Shown one piece after another: positions 22,637-33,041 of a stretch of 64,000 nt of DNA; the first letter of the stretch is position 1; the number at the start of each line of letters is the position of its first letter. The stretch covers positions 326,831-390,830 of the forward strand of contig KN834754.1 of NCBI GenBank assembly GCA_000827265.1, given 5' to 3'. The notes below the pieces were generated by a model. That model was not told the origin of the DNA, did not search any database, and was given only the letters and a program-made list of their open reading frames with translations. A program made the translations under genes and the position numbers. This DNA comes from Collybiopsis luxurians FD-317 M1. Its lineage: Eukaryota > Basidiomycota > Agaricomycetes > Agaricales > Omphalotaceae.

Positions 22637-24276
22637 ATGAGCGGCTCCTATAAGGCCAAAGCCAGAGTCATCAAGCGTCCTATCGATACCCTATCATTGG
22701 AGTATGGGGATAAATTTCAAATATTTGGTCGTACAGCAGTCTGGGATCAGCATTGCGTACAACGCGAGACAGCCCTCAGGTAAGTGTTCCGATATCTAGG
22801 CACTTATCAGTCATAGAATTCAATCCAGGTGGAGGAACGAGGGAGACCCATTGTGCGATGATGCGTTGCAGGAACTCTTTCCTGATGGTGAATTTCATGG
22901 CGTCGATCTATTAAAGCGCTTGGAGTCTCGCAAAGACGAGGAAGATGCAAGCGCGACTCTCGAATTCTGGAAAACCATCCACAAATGTCCCCCAGAAAGC
23001 ATTAGAGTAAACGAGAGTCAGTTAGAGCTGGCTCGGTCGTTCTTCATCGATAATTCTGTTCAGATCATGCAGGCATTATTGTACTATAGCTTAGCGGGAG
23101 GATTTGCTAGGTGATATTTACAACTTCTACATATCTTGCCTGAGTACTTACTGTAAACCTGCAGTCCCCGAATAGTTCGAACTCTCAATAAAGTCTCCTA
23201 CCTTGTACCTTCTAATGCCAAGTCAAGGCCTTCGAGAGCATCCCGAGACGGAACTTTCAGAAGGCTTTTAGAAACATTCCAGTTTGTCCTAGAAGTAACA
23301 CGTTGCGTATTGCCCATTCCGGAACAGGAGGGCCTAGCCTATCTACTCCCGGGGGGTGACGGATGGAAAGCTATCATTCGTGTACGCATGCTCCATGGTG
23401 TGGCTCGTGCGCGGGCTCGCAAAAAATCACTTGGGGATGTATCCGGGGGTACTCCAATCAATCAAGAAGATCTGAGCGGGACGTAAGTTATTCGCCCTAT
23501 CAGAAGAATCCCATAACTCAATACCTCCAAGACTTGCCTCTTTTTCCACTGTCCCGATTTGGGCTCTGCGCCAGCTTGGTTTAAATCCCAGTCGAGAGGA
23601 AGAAGAGGCGTACCTTGCGTTATGGCGCCATGTTGGCTTCTATCTCGGAGTCTCTCCATCTTCTTTGATGGAACATTTTACCAATGCCACTCTCGCCGAC
23701 AAGTTCTTGTTATCTGTCACTATCCATCTCTTTCTCGAAGATGAAGAGCTTGAGGAGAATAATTTTGTTGCGCCAACCATGACAATGCTGCAGTCGATAT
23801 CAGGTCAACCTCCGTTGGAGAGCGGCATCGAGTTTAACTGCGCTATCACCCGATTTCTCCTTGGATCAGAGCTCGCCACTTACTTAGGCGTTCCTCGGAC
23901 GTCTTGGAGAATGGCAATCCGACTTCGAGCCATTCTATTTTTGCAAGCATATCCCGTCATTTTTTCCAAATTTTATGGCCGGTTTCTACGTCCTGGTTGG
24001 CTTGAGAAGAGGCATTATGTATACGCTGTTGGGATGGCGATGTCTTTGAGAAGACGACTCGGAATGAGACGAACTAAATACCGGCCCGTGGAAGATGAGC
24101 TAGAACAGGCGGTATGGGAGGACGAATCAGTGTCCCCCGATTACGCCACCGGCGTGCTGCTGGGCAAGAAGTGGCGCCAAATGTTGGCGGAAATGGTAGG
24201 GGTTTCACTCACCTCGGGGATACTGGCTGGATTCTGTTGCTGGAAGATATTTCAGTGGATATATCAAAGCTTCTAG
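22637..24276 (+). CDS. MpaB / DUF2236-type (latex-clearing-protein-like) oxygenase
   Basis: Four exons, 22637-22779, 22829-23110, 23165-23482, 23532-24276, 495 aa. The core resembles the ER-bound oxygenase mpaB/B' and rubber-oxygenase domain: WRNEGDPLCDDAL, QIMQALLYYSLAGGFASPRI, RRLLETFQFVLEVT, then WKAIIRVRMLHGVARARAR, whose Arg/His helix is where this family binds haem, and GTPINQEDLSGTLASFSTV. A hydrophobic helix near the C-terminus (SGILAGFCCWKIFQWIY) probably anchors it in a membrane. In mycophenolic acid synthesis mpaB' cuts a prenyl chain oxidatively. No biosynthetic partner is visible here, so the substrate is unknown. The start ATG follows a short CT-rich leader. Confidence 0.75.
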
Positions 24277-24451
24277 ACGTGGCCGCCCATATGACCTTCC
24301 TAATATCACTAACCGCTTCAATTACATATATTCTCAAGCGCATAAGCCCTCGATGTTCTCATGCCTAAAGAATAGCGCTATGATGAATTCCTTATCTTGT
24401 AATATCTCTTCTTACAATCGCGGATTACTTGCCCTCGTTCGAACCTCACAG

Positions 24452-25126
24452 ATGCTGTTCCAGGTGGCAATCTGTCTCTCGATTATTACCAGGCTCATTC
24501 TTTCCTGCGATGCCTACGCCGTCGCGCGTCAAGCTGACGCCATTTCGGTTGATGGCTTCACTGTCTTACCTCCTGAGACTCCTGGACTACAGGAATCTTC
24601 GACGATTGGAGCAGTGTCCGTAGATGGCTTGACGACGATGTCCTCTGAGCCTCCTGGACTGCAATCTGCAACGATCACTGGAGCAGTGTCTGTCGATGGC
24701 CCAGTGTCAACCTTACCACCGGAGAGTCCAGGATTGCAAACTCAGGCAGCGACTTTGAGCAATACGAGTCACGGAGGTGCCATTGCTGGTGGGATCGTGG
24801 GAGCGATAGTTGTAGCTGCTATTGCAGCCGTTCTCTTGCTGCGATACCGAAATAAGCGTTCTCCTCGTCACTGGAGGAATAGAATCAGGAATGGGGCCCT
24901 AGGACCGCTCAGCGATCAATGGCCGAGCCGAGAGTTCAAGTCTGAGGTTGGTAGCTCGGGGAATCAAGGTTCTCACTTTAATGGGCCCACCTTGAATGAT
25001 CACAAGTCCCCGATTGCCTCGCCCACCACAGCCAAGTTCACTACGCCGTTCATTATAGGTTCAGCTGGAGCATCTCGTCGATCGGCTGAAAACATAGAGA
25101 TGCAGAACAGTTCAAGTGGGAAGTAA
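24452..25126 (+). CDS. Single-span membrane protein with three 24-residue ectodomain repeats
   Basis: I do not recognise the family. From this ATG the 224-aa product starts with a signal peptide (MLFQVAICLSIITRLILSC). Three tandem copies of a 24-residue unit built on A(V/I)SVDG...P(E/P)(T/P/S)PGLQ follow. Then come a Ser/Thr stretch, one membrane helix (GGIVGAIVVAAIAAVLLLRY) with small-xxx-small packing, and a basic then Ser-rich tail of ~90 residues. The layout resembles fungal wall-sensor or mid2-like proteins, but the repeat is not one I know. In-frame ATGs at 24353 and 24380 would add 33 or 24 residues and hide the signal peptide, so I prefer 24452. It follows the DUF2236 gene by 176 bp on the same strand. 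Confidence 0.55.
   Translation: MLFQVAICLSIITRLILSCDAYAVARQADAISVDGFTVLPPETPGLQESSTIGAVSVDGLTTMSSEPPGLQSATITGAVSVDGPVSTLPPESPGLQTQAATLSNTSHGGAIAGGIVGAIVVAAIAAVLLLRYRNKRSPRHWRNRIRNGALGPLSDQWPSREFKSEVGSSGNQGSHFNGPTLNDHKSPIASPTTAKFTTPFIIGSAGASRRSAENIEMQNSSSGK
24539..24754 (+). repeat. Three in-frame 72-bp coding repeats
   Basis: Units at 24539-24610, 24611-24682 and 24683-24754. Each encodes 24 residues with the shared cores SVDG and PGLQ. They have diverged at the DNA level. Confidence 0.8.
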
Positions 25127-25573
25127 TGATTGTGCACCATTAGGAAGGTGAGTTTCGTTTCCGCATATATCCAGGAGACGTAGGTCTGATGACTGATAGT
25201 CAGACAACCGCTTCTGCATGCGCTCGAGTAATTTTTCGCTGTACTTGTATTTTGAAATTTTGATAAGCCTGTTCCTCCAATTGCAAACCAGTCGAGAAGT
25301 AAACCAAAATCTTTTGAGAACTGAAAGTTCGCGAGGTTAGGTCTAGTTCCTGTTCAGCATTAGGATCAACAGTTGCATATGTACTGCTCTATTTGGGTTC
25401 GCATTATTACCGAAATGCCTTTGTTAGGAGAGATTGCTATCTCTAGCTCATTACCCTACGGCGAATGTAAGCAGAGTCCATCCCATGCAGTATTTTTGGG
25501 GGTTGCCGAAAATGGGTTGTAGGTCCGTGCGCGCTTTTCTAAAAACTCAACAGTTGCTTCACGACGGTCAACG
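25127..25573. other. Intergenic region upstream of PHS1
   Basis: 447 bp without a supported gene or element. It holds the 3' UTR of the repeat membrane protein and the PHS1 promoter. Confidence 0.45.
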
Positions 25574-26638
25574 ATGGCAAAAGTAACATCGACCACAGCT
25601 CCAGTTCCTCCTCCCAAAGCATCAAAATCCAAGAAAGGTTTGTGCGCAACGATTTATCTTCCAACTATGTTCAATGGCAATTCTATACAGCGCCTCCAGC
25701 TTTTGTCAAGTACTATCTATTCGTGTACAACGTTCTTTCCACCTTAGGATGGGGCTACATTCTCCTCTTCACCATTGTTCATGTTTTCAACGCTGATGGA
25801 AAGTCATCGTCTATCGCCTCCACAGCGCCTACTGCATCATTCACTCTTTCCCGGTTGTTTTCGTCCATACCTTTCCTCAAATCCGCTCAGAAAATTAATT
25901 CTGTCGGCGGTCTGGAAGCTCGATTACATCCCATGCTGGTCCCTTTCTACCGCCGGGCTGCGACGACTTTTGGGAGGGTAGGCATTGCCACGACCTGGGT
26001 TCAAACGTGTGCGTTGTTGGAAGTGGTACATGTTTTATTGGGATGGGTGAGGAGCCCTTTGCAGACTACTGCTATGCAAGTTTCCAGTCGACTATTTCTT
26101 GTATGGGGAATCGTGGAGCAATTTGCTTCTGTGAGTAGCATGTCATGCTAAACCAAATCGTCCATCTCACCTTTTCCTCCAGGTTCGCTCGAACCCTCTC
26201 TACGCCTCGATGGTCTTCGCCTGGTCATTGACTGAAGTTATCCGATACTCTTATTATGCATGCAACCTACTCGGATACGAGCCCGCTACGCTTCTTTACC
26301 TCCGATATACCACTTTCTATCTGCTATACCCCCTAGGGGCATCTTCGGAAGCGTTCCTCATCTATGCCACACTTCCCGCAACCTCGCCCATCCCAAGTTG
26401 GTCTTCTTGGGTAATGGGCATGTGGAAGCCTGCTGATTACATTCGCGCACTGCTCTTCTTCATTTGGTGGCCTGGTTCGTACCTGTTCCCGATGTCCTCT
26501 CTTTATGGCTCAATCAATAATTGCTCCTGTTGTTTCTTTCTCCGACCAGGTCTTTATGTGATGTACACTCATATGATCAAGCAACGGCGCAAAGTCTTTG
26601 GCTCAAACAAATCACTGAGCGCAAAGAAAACGGATTAA
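25574..26638 (+). CDS. PHS1: Very-long-chain (3R)-3-hydroxyacyl-CoA dehydratase (PHS1/HACD)
   Basis: Four exons, 25574-25637, 25691-26130, 26183-26474, 26550-26638, 294 aa. Multiple membrane spans carry the family hallmarks: FVKYYLFVYNVLSTLGW, LLEVVHVLLGWVRS, MVFAWSLTEVIRYSYYACNL and LRYTTFYLLYPLGASSEAFL. The last segment holds the catalytic Tyr and Glu of this family. The C-terminus is Lys-rich (ends KKTD), like an ER-retrieval tail. The enzyme does the third step of fatty-acid elongation in the ER, dehydrating 3-hydroxyacyl-CoA for sphingolipid and long-chain lipid synthesis. Between the first two spans it carries an extra Ser/Ala-rich loop of ~50 residues. Confidence 0.95.
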
Positions 26639-27158
26639 TAACCGCAAATCTTCTTATATGCAAATCTACAATACATTAGGATGATGTGAATCGAGCTGTC
26701 TGTTTGAACCATTTACTCTTGCACTCGACTTTGGTTTTCAACTCGACAGACTGCTTACGAAGCTAATTCGGCCTCTCGGGGAAAGTAGAAATCCTAAGAT
26801 TATAAGAATCTACAATATTGGACCTTATTAGCCACGCGTTACAGAGAAAAACTGACTCGAGAATCACTACTTAGTCTAAGGTCTTTTCCAGTTGATCCCA
26901 TGATTATTCTTTTTTTACTCCATGAAGACTTTCGGGTAGGGTATTGCTCATGTCTACATTGTGAATTGTTGTAGGGAGGTCTTGTTTTGTGCAGATTCTG
27001 GAAGACATCCAGTAAATCTCAAGTAAATCTAGAATCATTGATAATATTGTTCACAGTTCAGAAGCCACTAAGGCAAAGCCAATGCGTCAGCAGTTATGCT
27101 TTAGCGAGGCCTAGTAAGCACTCGGTCGGCTTGAATTGAAAACAGCCTGCCTGTATGC
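26639..27158. other. Intergenic region
   Basis: 520 bp between PHS1 and the F-box-type gene, AT-rich, with no supported gene or repeat. Confidence 0.45.
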
Positions 27159-28918
27159 ATGTCTATGAACACCCTACCGTTTGAATTGCTTTGCGAAATT
27201 CTGGGATCCTCCTGCAATCCCGCCACCTTGTACCACTGTGTGCTGGTATGCAAATCATTCAAGGAAGCTGCTCTGCCAAAGTTATACGGAAGCATTACAC
27301 TGAAAACGCTCCGTCTCGCTGAATCGGTTCGCCCCTTTTGCAATTTTTTGAAGCCTGTACTGGAACCTTTCGCTTTATAGGGAGAGGGCCTTAATTTCAG
27401 TGCTCTGGAAACGTTGGATAAGTACAGTCATCTTCGCCCGTACGTACGAGAAGTGAAATTTTGCTGTGAGTTTTACACATCCCCATTTATGGGCTCCACT
27501 AGCAGCTTCTAAAGAATCGTAGTCGTTCTCAGTGACTACGTCCGCCGTAGTAGGCACACTAATTCGGGTTTGAAGCGCGCCGAAAAAAATGTCTGGGTTG
27601 ATTCCCTTACCAAACTTCCCAATGTTACTTCCAGCACGTTCTATCATTTCGCATTCCCCGACTCCCATACTGGATTCCTCCCTATCCCATCGGAGCTCAT
27701 CGAGTTGATGGCTTCTGCATTCAGAAATTGGAATTCGTTGGGCGAGTTGAATTTGCTCTATCGCCCGACTAGAACTGATATCACGCGCTTCGGCGGGCTG
27801 AAGAAAATTCGCTCCTTTCGGTTAGGGATTCCACCGAAGGAAGTGATTGTAGAGGCGAGACCTATGATTGAGCAATGCGAAACTTTTGGCATCCAGGTAT
27901 ACTCCTGGTTTGACGCCGCCTCTTTAGCCGACTGCTGAGATTTTTGTGCAGGATGCCTACGCTATTGATTCATTGAGTACGATACAACCTTATATCGCAA
28001 ATCTATCAAGGTTCCACCTAGGAGCTCATCACGCTCTGGGCAACAGAGACCTTCTTCAATTATTGAAGTGCACCGAAAGGCTGCAAGAGCTTGACCTATT
28101 CTATGACAACTTCCTCAACACTCTGCCGGTACGTTTGTCCTTTCAGGAAGTCTTCCAAGTAGAGCAACTGAATACGTCACAGCTGCCGAAAGATAGACCC
28201 CTACCGAGACTGCAGCAGCTTCACAAGCTTGTGCTACACCACCATGGCGTGTCCAGTAGAGCTCAATATCTTGAACTGTTCAAATGGCTTGAGATTATTA
28301 TTGCAGCGTCTCCGATTACCTCTCTCAGTATTCTCTCTGATGACGACAAAGAGTGCAATTTTGCAATGCCTTTGATTGCCTTAGTAATCCAAAAACCTAT
28401 CGAGTTCCTCAACATTCCACACATAATCCTCCGCCAGCCATCATTGAGGATGCTATTCGGAAAGGAGAACAAATTGCAAGTGTTGTCCATTATGCTCGTA
28501 GATGTCAATGTCTTGGTAAGTTATCTCCCTGCACTGCTTTGAAACTCCGTGATTACCTTGTGTGTAGACCTTTCACAACTCGGTTCTGCCCGGAGAACTG
28601 TCTTTTCAACTTTCCGCTCTTTATTTGCGTTCAAATAGAGTCACTTGCTCGTATTCGCTTGTCGCACAGCAGCTCCGTAGCACAATCCTGTCTCTCCGTG
28701 GCAGTCCAGGATTCCTTCGGCGTCTTACTCAGGAAAAGGGAACCTGGAAAGTAAGCTAGCATCATTGTGACAGCACACAACCTGTCTAATTTATCATCTT
28801 GGAGGCATTATGGACTCAAGGATCTTGTACGGGACGTCAAGGACTCGACTCATTGAGAGACGAATATGGGACGGATAGCACCGCTCCACAGGGCACTGCA
28901 CAGCGCCGTGCATACTAA
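27159..28918 (+). CDS. F-box-type protein with LRR-like C-terminus
   Basis: Predicted exons 27159-27326, 27381-27465, 27523-27896, 27952-28515, 28568-28750, 28805-28918, about 495 aa. The N-terminus reads LPFELLCEILGSSCNPATLYHCVLVCKSF, the helical F-box-like start seen in expanded agaric families. The rest is Leu-rich and loosely repetitive (LQELDLFYDNFL, LHKLVLHHH, ITSLSILSDD, FLNIPHIIL), like a degenerate LRR. Such proteins recruit substrates to SCF ubiquitin ligases, but the partner is unknown. The first intron has a weak GTTCGC donor, yet it removes an in-frame stop and keeps frame, and all junction phases agree. It has no close similarity to the F-box gene at 56.7 kb beyond the domain type. 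Confidence 0.65.
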
Positions 28919-29147
28919 TGCGGTCATGATGCACCTTATAGCACTTAAACACGGGTAACGAATGTGGAACAGGGCATTTATTCCCCGTAAAAGATATAGA
29001 TTTTGATAAGATAGAAGAGCCCTCGTTCGATTTTCGAGTCCGGTGTGTATCTCGAGCGAAAAATGAACAAATACTTATATGGATAATTTGAGTCCCAGGA
29101 TCTAGAAAAATACTTGAAGCTTGTTCGAAGGATCAGTCCGCTTTCTC

Positions 29148-31628
29148 TTAAGGAAGTTGCGAAGCTGAGAGGTTTGAATAAATTGGACAAAGCTCATTCC
29201 ATGCAGCTTCAACACAAGCCCGTTTAGTCAGGAAAATGAAAATTAAAATCGGAGTCCACTTACGAGGAATAACATCCACTTCTTTAACCTGCTCAGGAGC
29301 TTCAGCCAAAACAACAGCAAGTCCACTGTCGCCAGTCAGGACAGAATCTCTTAAGTGAAGAATTAAGACGCACAATTCCAGATGGAGGTCGATGTGGCTG
29401 AACGAACCATATTCTAAGACTCAATACTAAAGAGAAAGGAATGGAACACCTACCAATGCAGGAACCATGGGCCAGGATTGTCCGTAAAGAATCGAATGCT
29501 TGTTTGATTAGCAAGCGCGACGGCGGTCACGTCTCGTCGTACTGGATTCAAAAAGTTATATGTGACATTGTCTGAACTCCGGATAACGTCGAACGCGTGC
29601 TAAACGTGCATTATTGGCGTAATAAACAGCGGGAGAGGATCCAGAAACCGTAAAGTTAGTAAATCGTTCAAATGTCGACCCGGGACATTACACTGACCCC
29701 CTGTCGGAACGAACACATATCAGTATCTGCGTCTGTCATGACAGAAAAAACGGTCGACTTGCATGTAAATGAAACGGATGAGGGCCTTGTAGATAGCATA
29801 CAGAAATGAGTTACATAACAAACGAATTTGATGACAAACACTCACCTCCAGGCGCATTGCCACCGAAAAAGTTGATTTCGATGCTTTTGTTTGCAGGTAA
29901 CGTGTAAACACTTCCAGGCGGCAGTAAATCTTGTGCTGCCTGTTTACCGCTCAATATCTGTAGCAGGACAGGCACATTCGGTGGAATGTATTGCGTGTTG
30001 TTCACAAAGAACTGAGCGGGAGGAAGGAAGCCAAGTGTCAAATTCAGTACAACGTCTGCACCGCCAGGGAAAGGCTCCCCAGGAGCGCCCGGATCCTCGA
30101 GAGGGTGTAGAACCGATTCTGTTAACAAGACTCCAGTTCTGTTAGTTGTGGTTGGATCGGCGTCAGGAGCACCCTGGTATCGTAAAATCGCCGAATTTAG
30201 GCCGCCGGCGAAGCCTTGCGCGCCAACGCCGGTGCTAGACAATGCTCGAACCCAATAGTTATCAACTGGCTGGTCAGCGCTCAAAATGAACGAGTAACGT
30301 TGTCCCGGGAAGATTTGCACAGAGTCCACGGTGGCGGGCTCGTGGTTGACTCCATCAACCTACAGGCATCGGAATTTAGATCACGAAAGTCCACTTGAAC
30401 ATTCTGTGTATCACCTCAATGATTGTCAAATTATGACCGTCGATAGAGAAGAGATGGTTTGCATCGCAAGCAATAGAAATCATCCGGAACCGATAGCGCT
30501 TTCCTTGCTGAACATTGAGAATGGCAAGATCAACGGCGGGCTAGGGAATTGTTAGAAGACGAAGAGAGTATAAGAGTAATCTATCAAACTTACTCCGCCA
30601 GCAAATCGGCCTTTTCCATTTATCAATGTAGCGCTAGCATTGGGTTGCACGGCAGCGGCAATGAGTTCGGTACTTGTCTGATGAAACCTAAAGAGAGTCA
30701 TCATCAAGTGCACCACTCCGTAATGAAGGAAAGTCCAACACCGACCAATCTGCGATCGTAAGGACAGTGGTTTCATCATCGACATCATACAGATGAGCTT
30801 GGGGATCTTGGTCGTCGTATATTACAATCGGTCCCCGAAGGCCATCGCAATACTACGCTTACAGATATCAGCGAGTCACAGATGTGGGGAGACAGTTGAA
30901 TATTACTTGAACCGCGAGGTGGCTATGATACCTTTATTACTGTCAGCGTATACCATCTATCTGGCTGTGCAGCGGGAACTGACCAGAATGTACCAGCCTG
31001 AGCATGACTTGAGCAGTTGTATCAAATATTCTCGGCCGAGAAACACTCACTTGGTCAGGAACTCGAAAGTCGTACAAGAAAGAGTGGTTAGCGGCAATAG
31101 GGCATTGTGAAACAAATGCAGCTCCATCATCAGCGGTGGTAGTTTTCTGAAAGAGACCGTGCCAGTGCTTCACCCAAGGTAGTCAATTTCCTTTCGTAGA
31201 ACACTTAACGAAAACTTACGACACTGGTGCTTCTAACCATAGATGGATCTATGAGCTGGTCATTTACGTTCAGCGAGAATCGGTCCCCCTGAGTGCAACG
31301 GCTCAAAGACCGTGAATAGAAGTATAGCGAAAATTGCAAACCTTGATTCCTGTTATGAGTGGGCCAGGAAAGGAAGCGGTTTCGGGGCTGAACCCGGCGA
31401 GGACAGTTCTTGAAATGAAGCATATATGAATGCAGTAGAAGAGAAGGAACAAGCAATTCGAGCTCACGACCGTTCAAACCCATCCGGAGCGAGTTGTTTG
31501 TTGACAATGAAGATGTCCTTGCTCACAGTTTGATAACCGTCTGCGGATGGAGGGGAGCCGCGTATAGCTGAAGAACCACCAACGAGATTCGCCGCTTCAA
31601 CAACCAGCAGAGAAAAGAGGAGGAGCAT
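29148..31628 (-). CDS. Laccase (multicopper oxidase)
   Basis: About 16 exons. The start [15 protein letters not shown] is a short signal peptide. All four copper signatures are present: HWHGLFQ (~31150), TFWYHSH (~30940), HPFHLHGHAFDV (~29830-29590) and HCHIDLHLEFG (~29460-29310). Leu is the likely axial residue at T1, which suggests a low-to-medium redox potential. The C-terminus [14 protein letters not shown] matches basidiomycete laccases. It oxidises phenols with O2 outside the cell, for lignin, pigment or development. The Gly of HLHGH is supplied only if a 3-nt exon (29698-29700) is recognised between a GC-AG intron (29701-29762) and a 98-bp GT-AG intron (29600-29697). A TATA box lies 56 bp upstream of the ATG. 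Confidence 0.9.
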
Positions 31629-32088
31629 TCTAAATTGATCGAAAAAAGACCGAGACTACAGAGGAGGGGCCAGCTTTGTTGATCTTTTATACTCCAAGGA
31701 TCACGTTAACTTGAGATTCGAAAGATGTACTAGGTGGACAGCCGCATGAGTTGTCAGAAAGAGGGTTCCTGTTATTTCGGGTATGCCTTGACAGAGTACT
31801 GGTTCCAATATAGCCAAGACAAAGACATTGAGGCATCCGCAGAAAATCGACAGCCGGAGCATCGCTTGTGAACGATGAGCCCGCTCAATGAACGAAAGAA
31901 AAACTTAAACCTATACATTGAGGGTATTGTAACTCAGTCACGTCGCCATGGATAATCAGCAATAATTCTGGTACTGCAACTATTCCATCGCGCCACAGAT
32001 TGCTCCGGTGTAATTAATTGAGTTTGACTAAACGAGAACAAGTCAAGCGCTCAGCTTTCGGCGCTTAATCTAGTTTCTCTTCTCGTTC
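31629..32088. other. Divergent promoter region, laccase and uS7m
   Basis: 460 bp. Apart from the TATA box at 31684 I see no gene and no clear metal- or xenobiotic-response element. Confidence 0.4.
31684..31691 (-). promoter_or_regulatory. TATA box of the laccase gene
   Basis: TATAAAAG on the minus strand, ending 56 bases upstream of the laccase ATG. The position suits a core promoter. Confidence 0.55.
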
Positions 32089-32835
32089 ATGGCCGCCAGG
32101 ATCGCAGCTGCGCGACTGACTCCCATCCTTCCAACTTTTAATCAGTTGGCGGCTTGCCGAGGCGCTTTCTCAAAATCATTTCTTCCAAAACCACAGCTCC
32201 AGGCCTCCTCACATTTCTCCCGACACTATTGGTCTGCATCAGGGCACTTGGAAAGCCCTACAAGCGACAGTGGAGAATTTGTCAACCAGAAAAGTGACGC
32301 GTTAGATATTCTGTCTTCAGACAGTGGACCGTCGGACGTGGTTGGGAATGCTGACCCAGACCTGGACATTGAATTACCGTCCAATATCTTCGCTGACCGA
32401 TCGAATCAGCCTTCATTAATCAACATACCTCCTCAGCAGGACCCGTTACTTGCTTTTCTAGCCTCTCGGCTTATGAAACATGGTCATCGAGCAAAAGCCT
32501 CGCGAATTGTTTCTCGGACACTTTTGAATCTACACGCGTATACGCGGGCCCCGCCTCTACCCATTTTGCGCGAAGCCATATTTGCATTGGCTCCAGCTGT
32601 TCGCCTTCTGAGGCACCGGCACTCAACAAAAACGATTTACAAACCAGTTGCCCTGAGCGAGAAACAAGGGATCTGGTATGCCGTGGAATGGTTGCTGGGG
32701 GAATGTAAAGGACGACAAGGGGGTCCAATGATAGAGGAGAGGCTGGCGCGGGAGATCATCAAAGTCATAAAAGGCCAAAGTAAAGCGCTGGATAAAAAGG
32801 TTGAGGTACATAAAATGGCTACGGTGAATCGGTAA
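32089..32835 (+). CDS. Mitochondrial small-subunit ribosomal protein uS7m
   Basis: Single exon, 248 aa. The N-terminus MAARIAAARLTPILPTF with later Arg and aromatic residues is a mitochondrial presequence, followed by a ~60-residue acidic linker. The uS7 core begins DPLLAFLASRLMKHGHRAKASRIVSR and continues with LREAIFALAPAVRLLRHRH. The C-terminal segment WYAVEWLLGECKGR also fits the family. uS7m binds the 3' major domain of the mitochondrial small rRNA and nucleates head assembly. It is longer than bacterial S7 by the presequence and linker. Confidence 0.85.
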   Translation: MAARIAAARLTPILPTFNQLAACRGAFSKSFLPKPQLQASSHFSRHYWSASGHLESPTSDSGEFVNQKSDALDILSSDSGPSDVVGNADPDLDIELPSNIFADRSNQPSLINIPPQQDPLLAFLASRLMKHGHRAKASRIVSRTLLNLHAYTRAPPLPILREAIFALAPAVRLLRHRHSTKTIYKPVALSEKQGIWYAVEWLLGECKGRQGGPMIEERLAREIIKVIKGQSKALDKKVEVHKMATVNR

Positions 32836-33041
32836 GAATTTTTTTCTTGTTTGATTGACAGATTGGGTACAGGTTTGACTGAAATTTTACGTTGACAGTG
32901 GAAACGTTGGGACAGTACACAAGTAATCGAGTTTTACAGTAGTTATTTTTCTAATCATTTAATTTTAAGTCCTTCCCGAAATGCCGAAATGTTCTCACGA
33001 TACAGCTGTCCTTCTGCCGCACTACTTGTCTGTTGCTCGTC

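Noticed and set aside
28125..28160. A 16-nt intron in the F-box-type gene (GTACGT...TTTCAG)
   Set aside because: Too short for a spliceosomal intron; reading through keeps frame.
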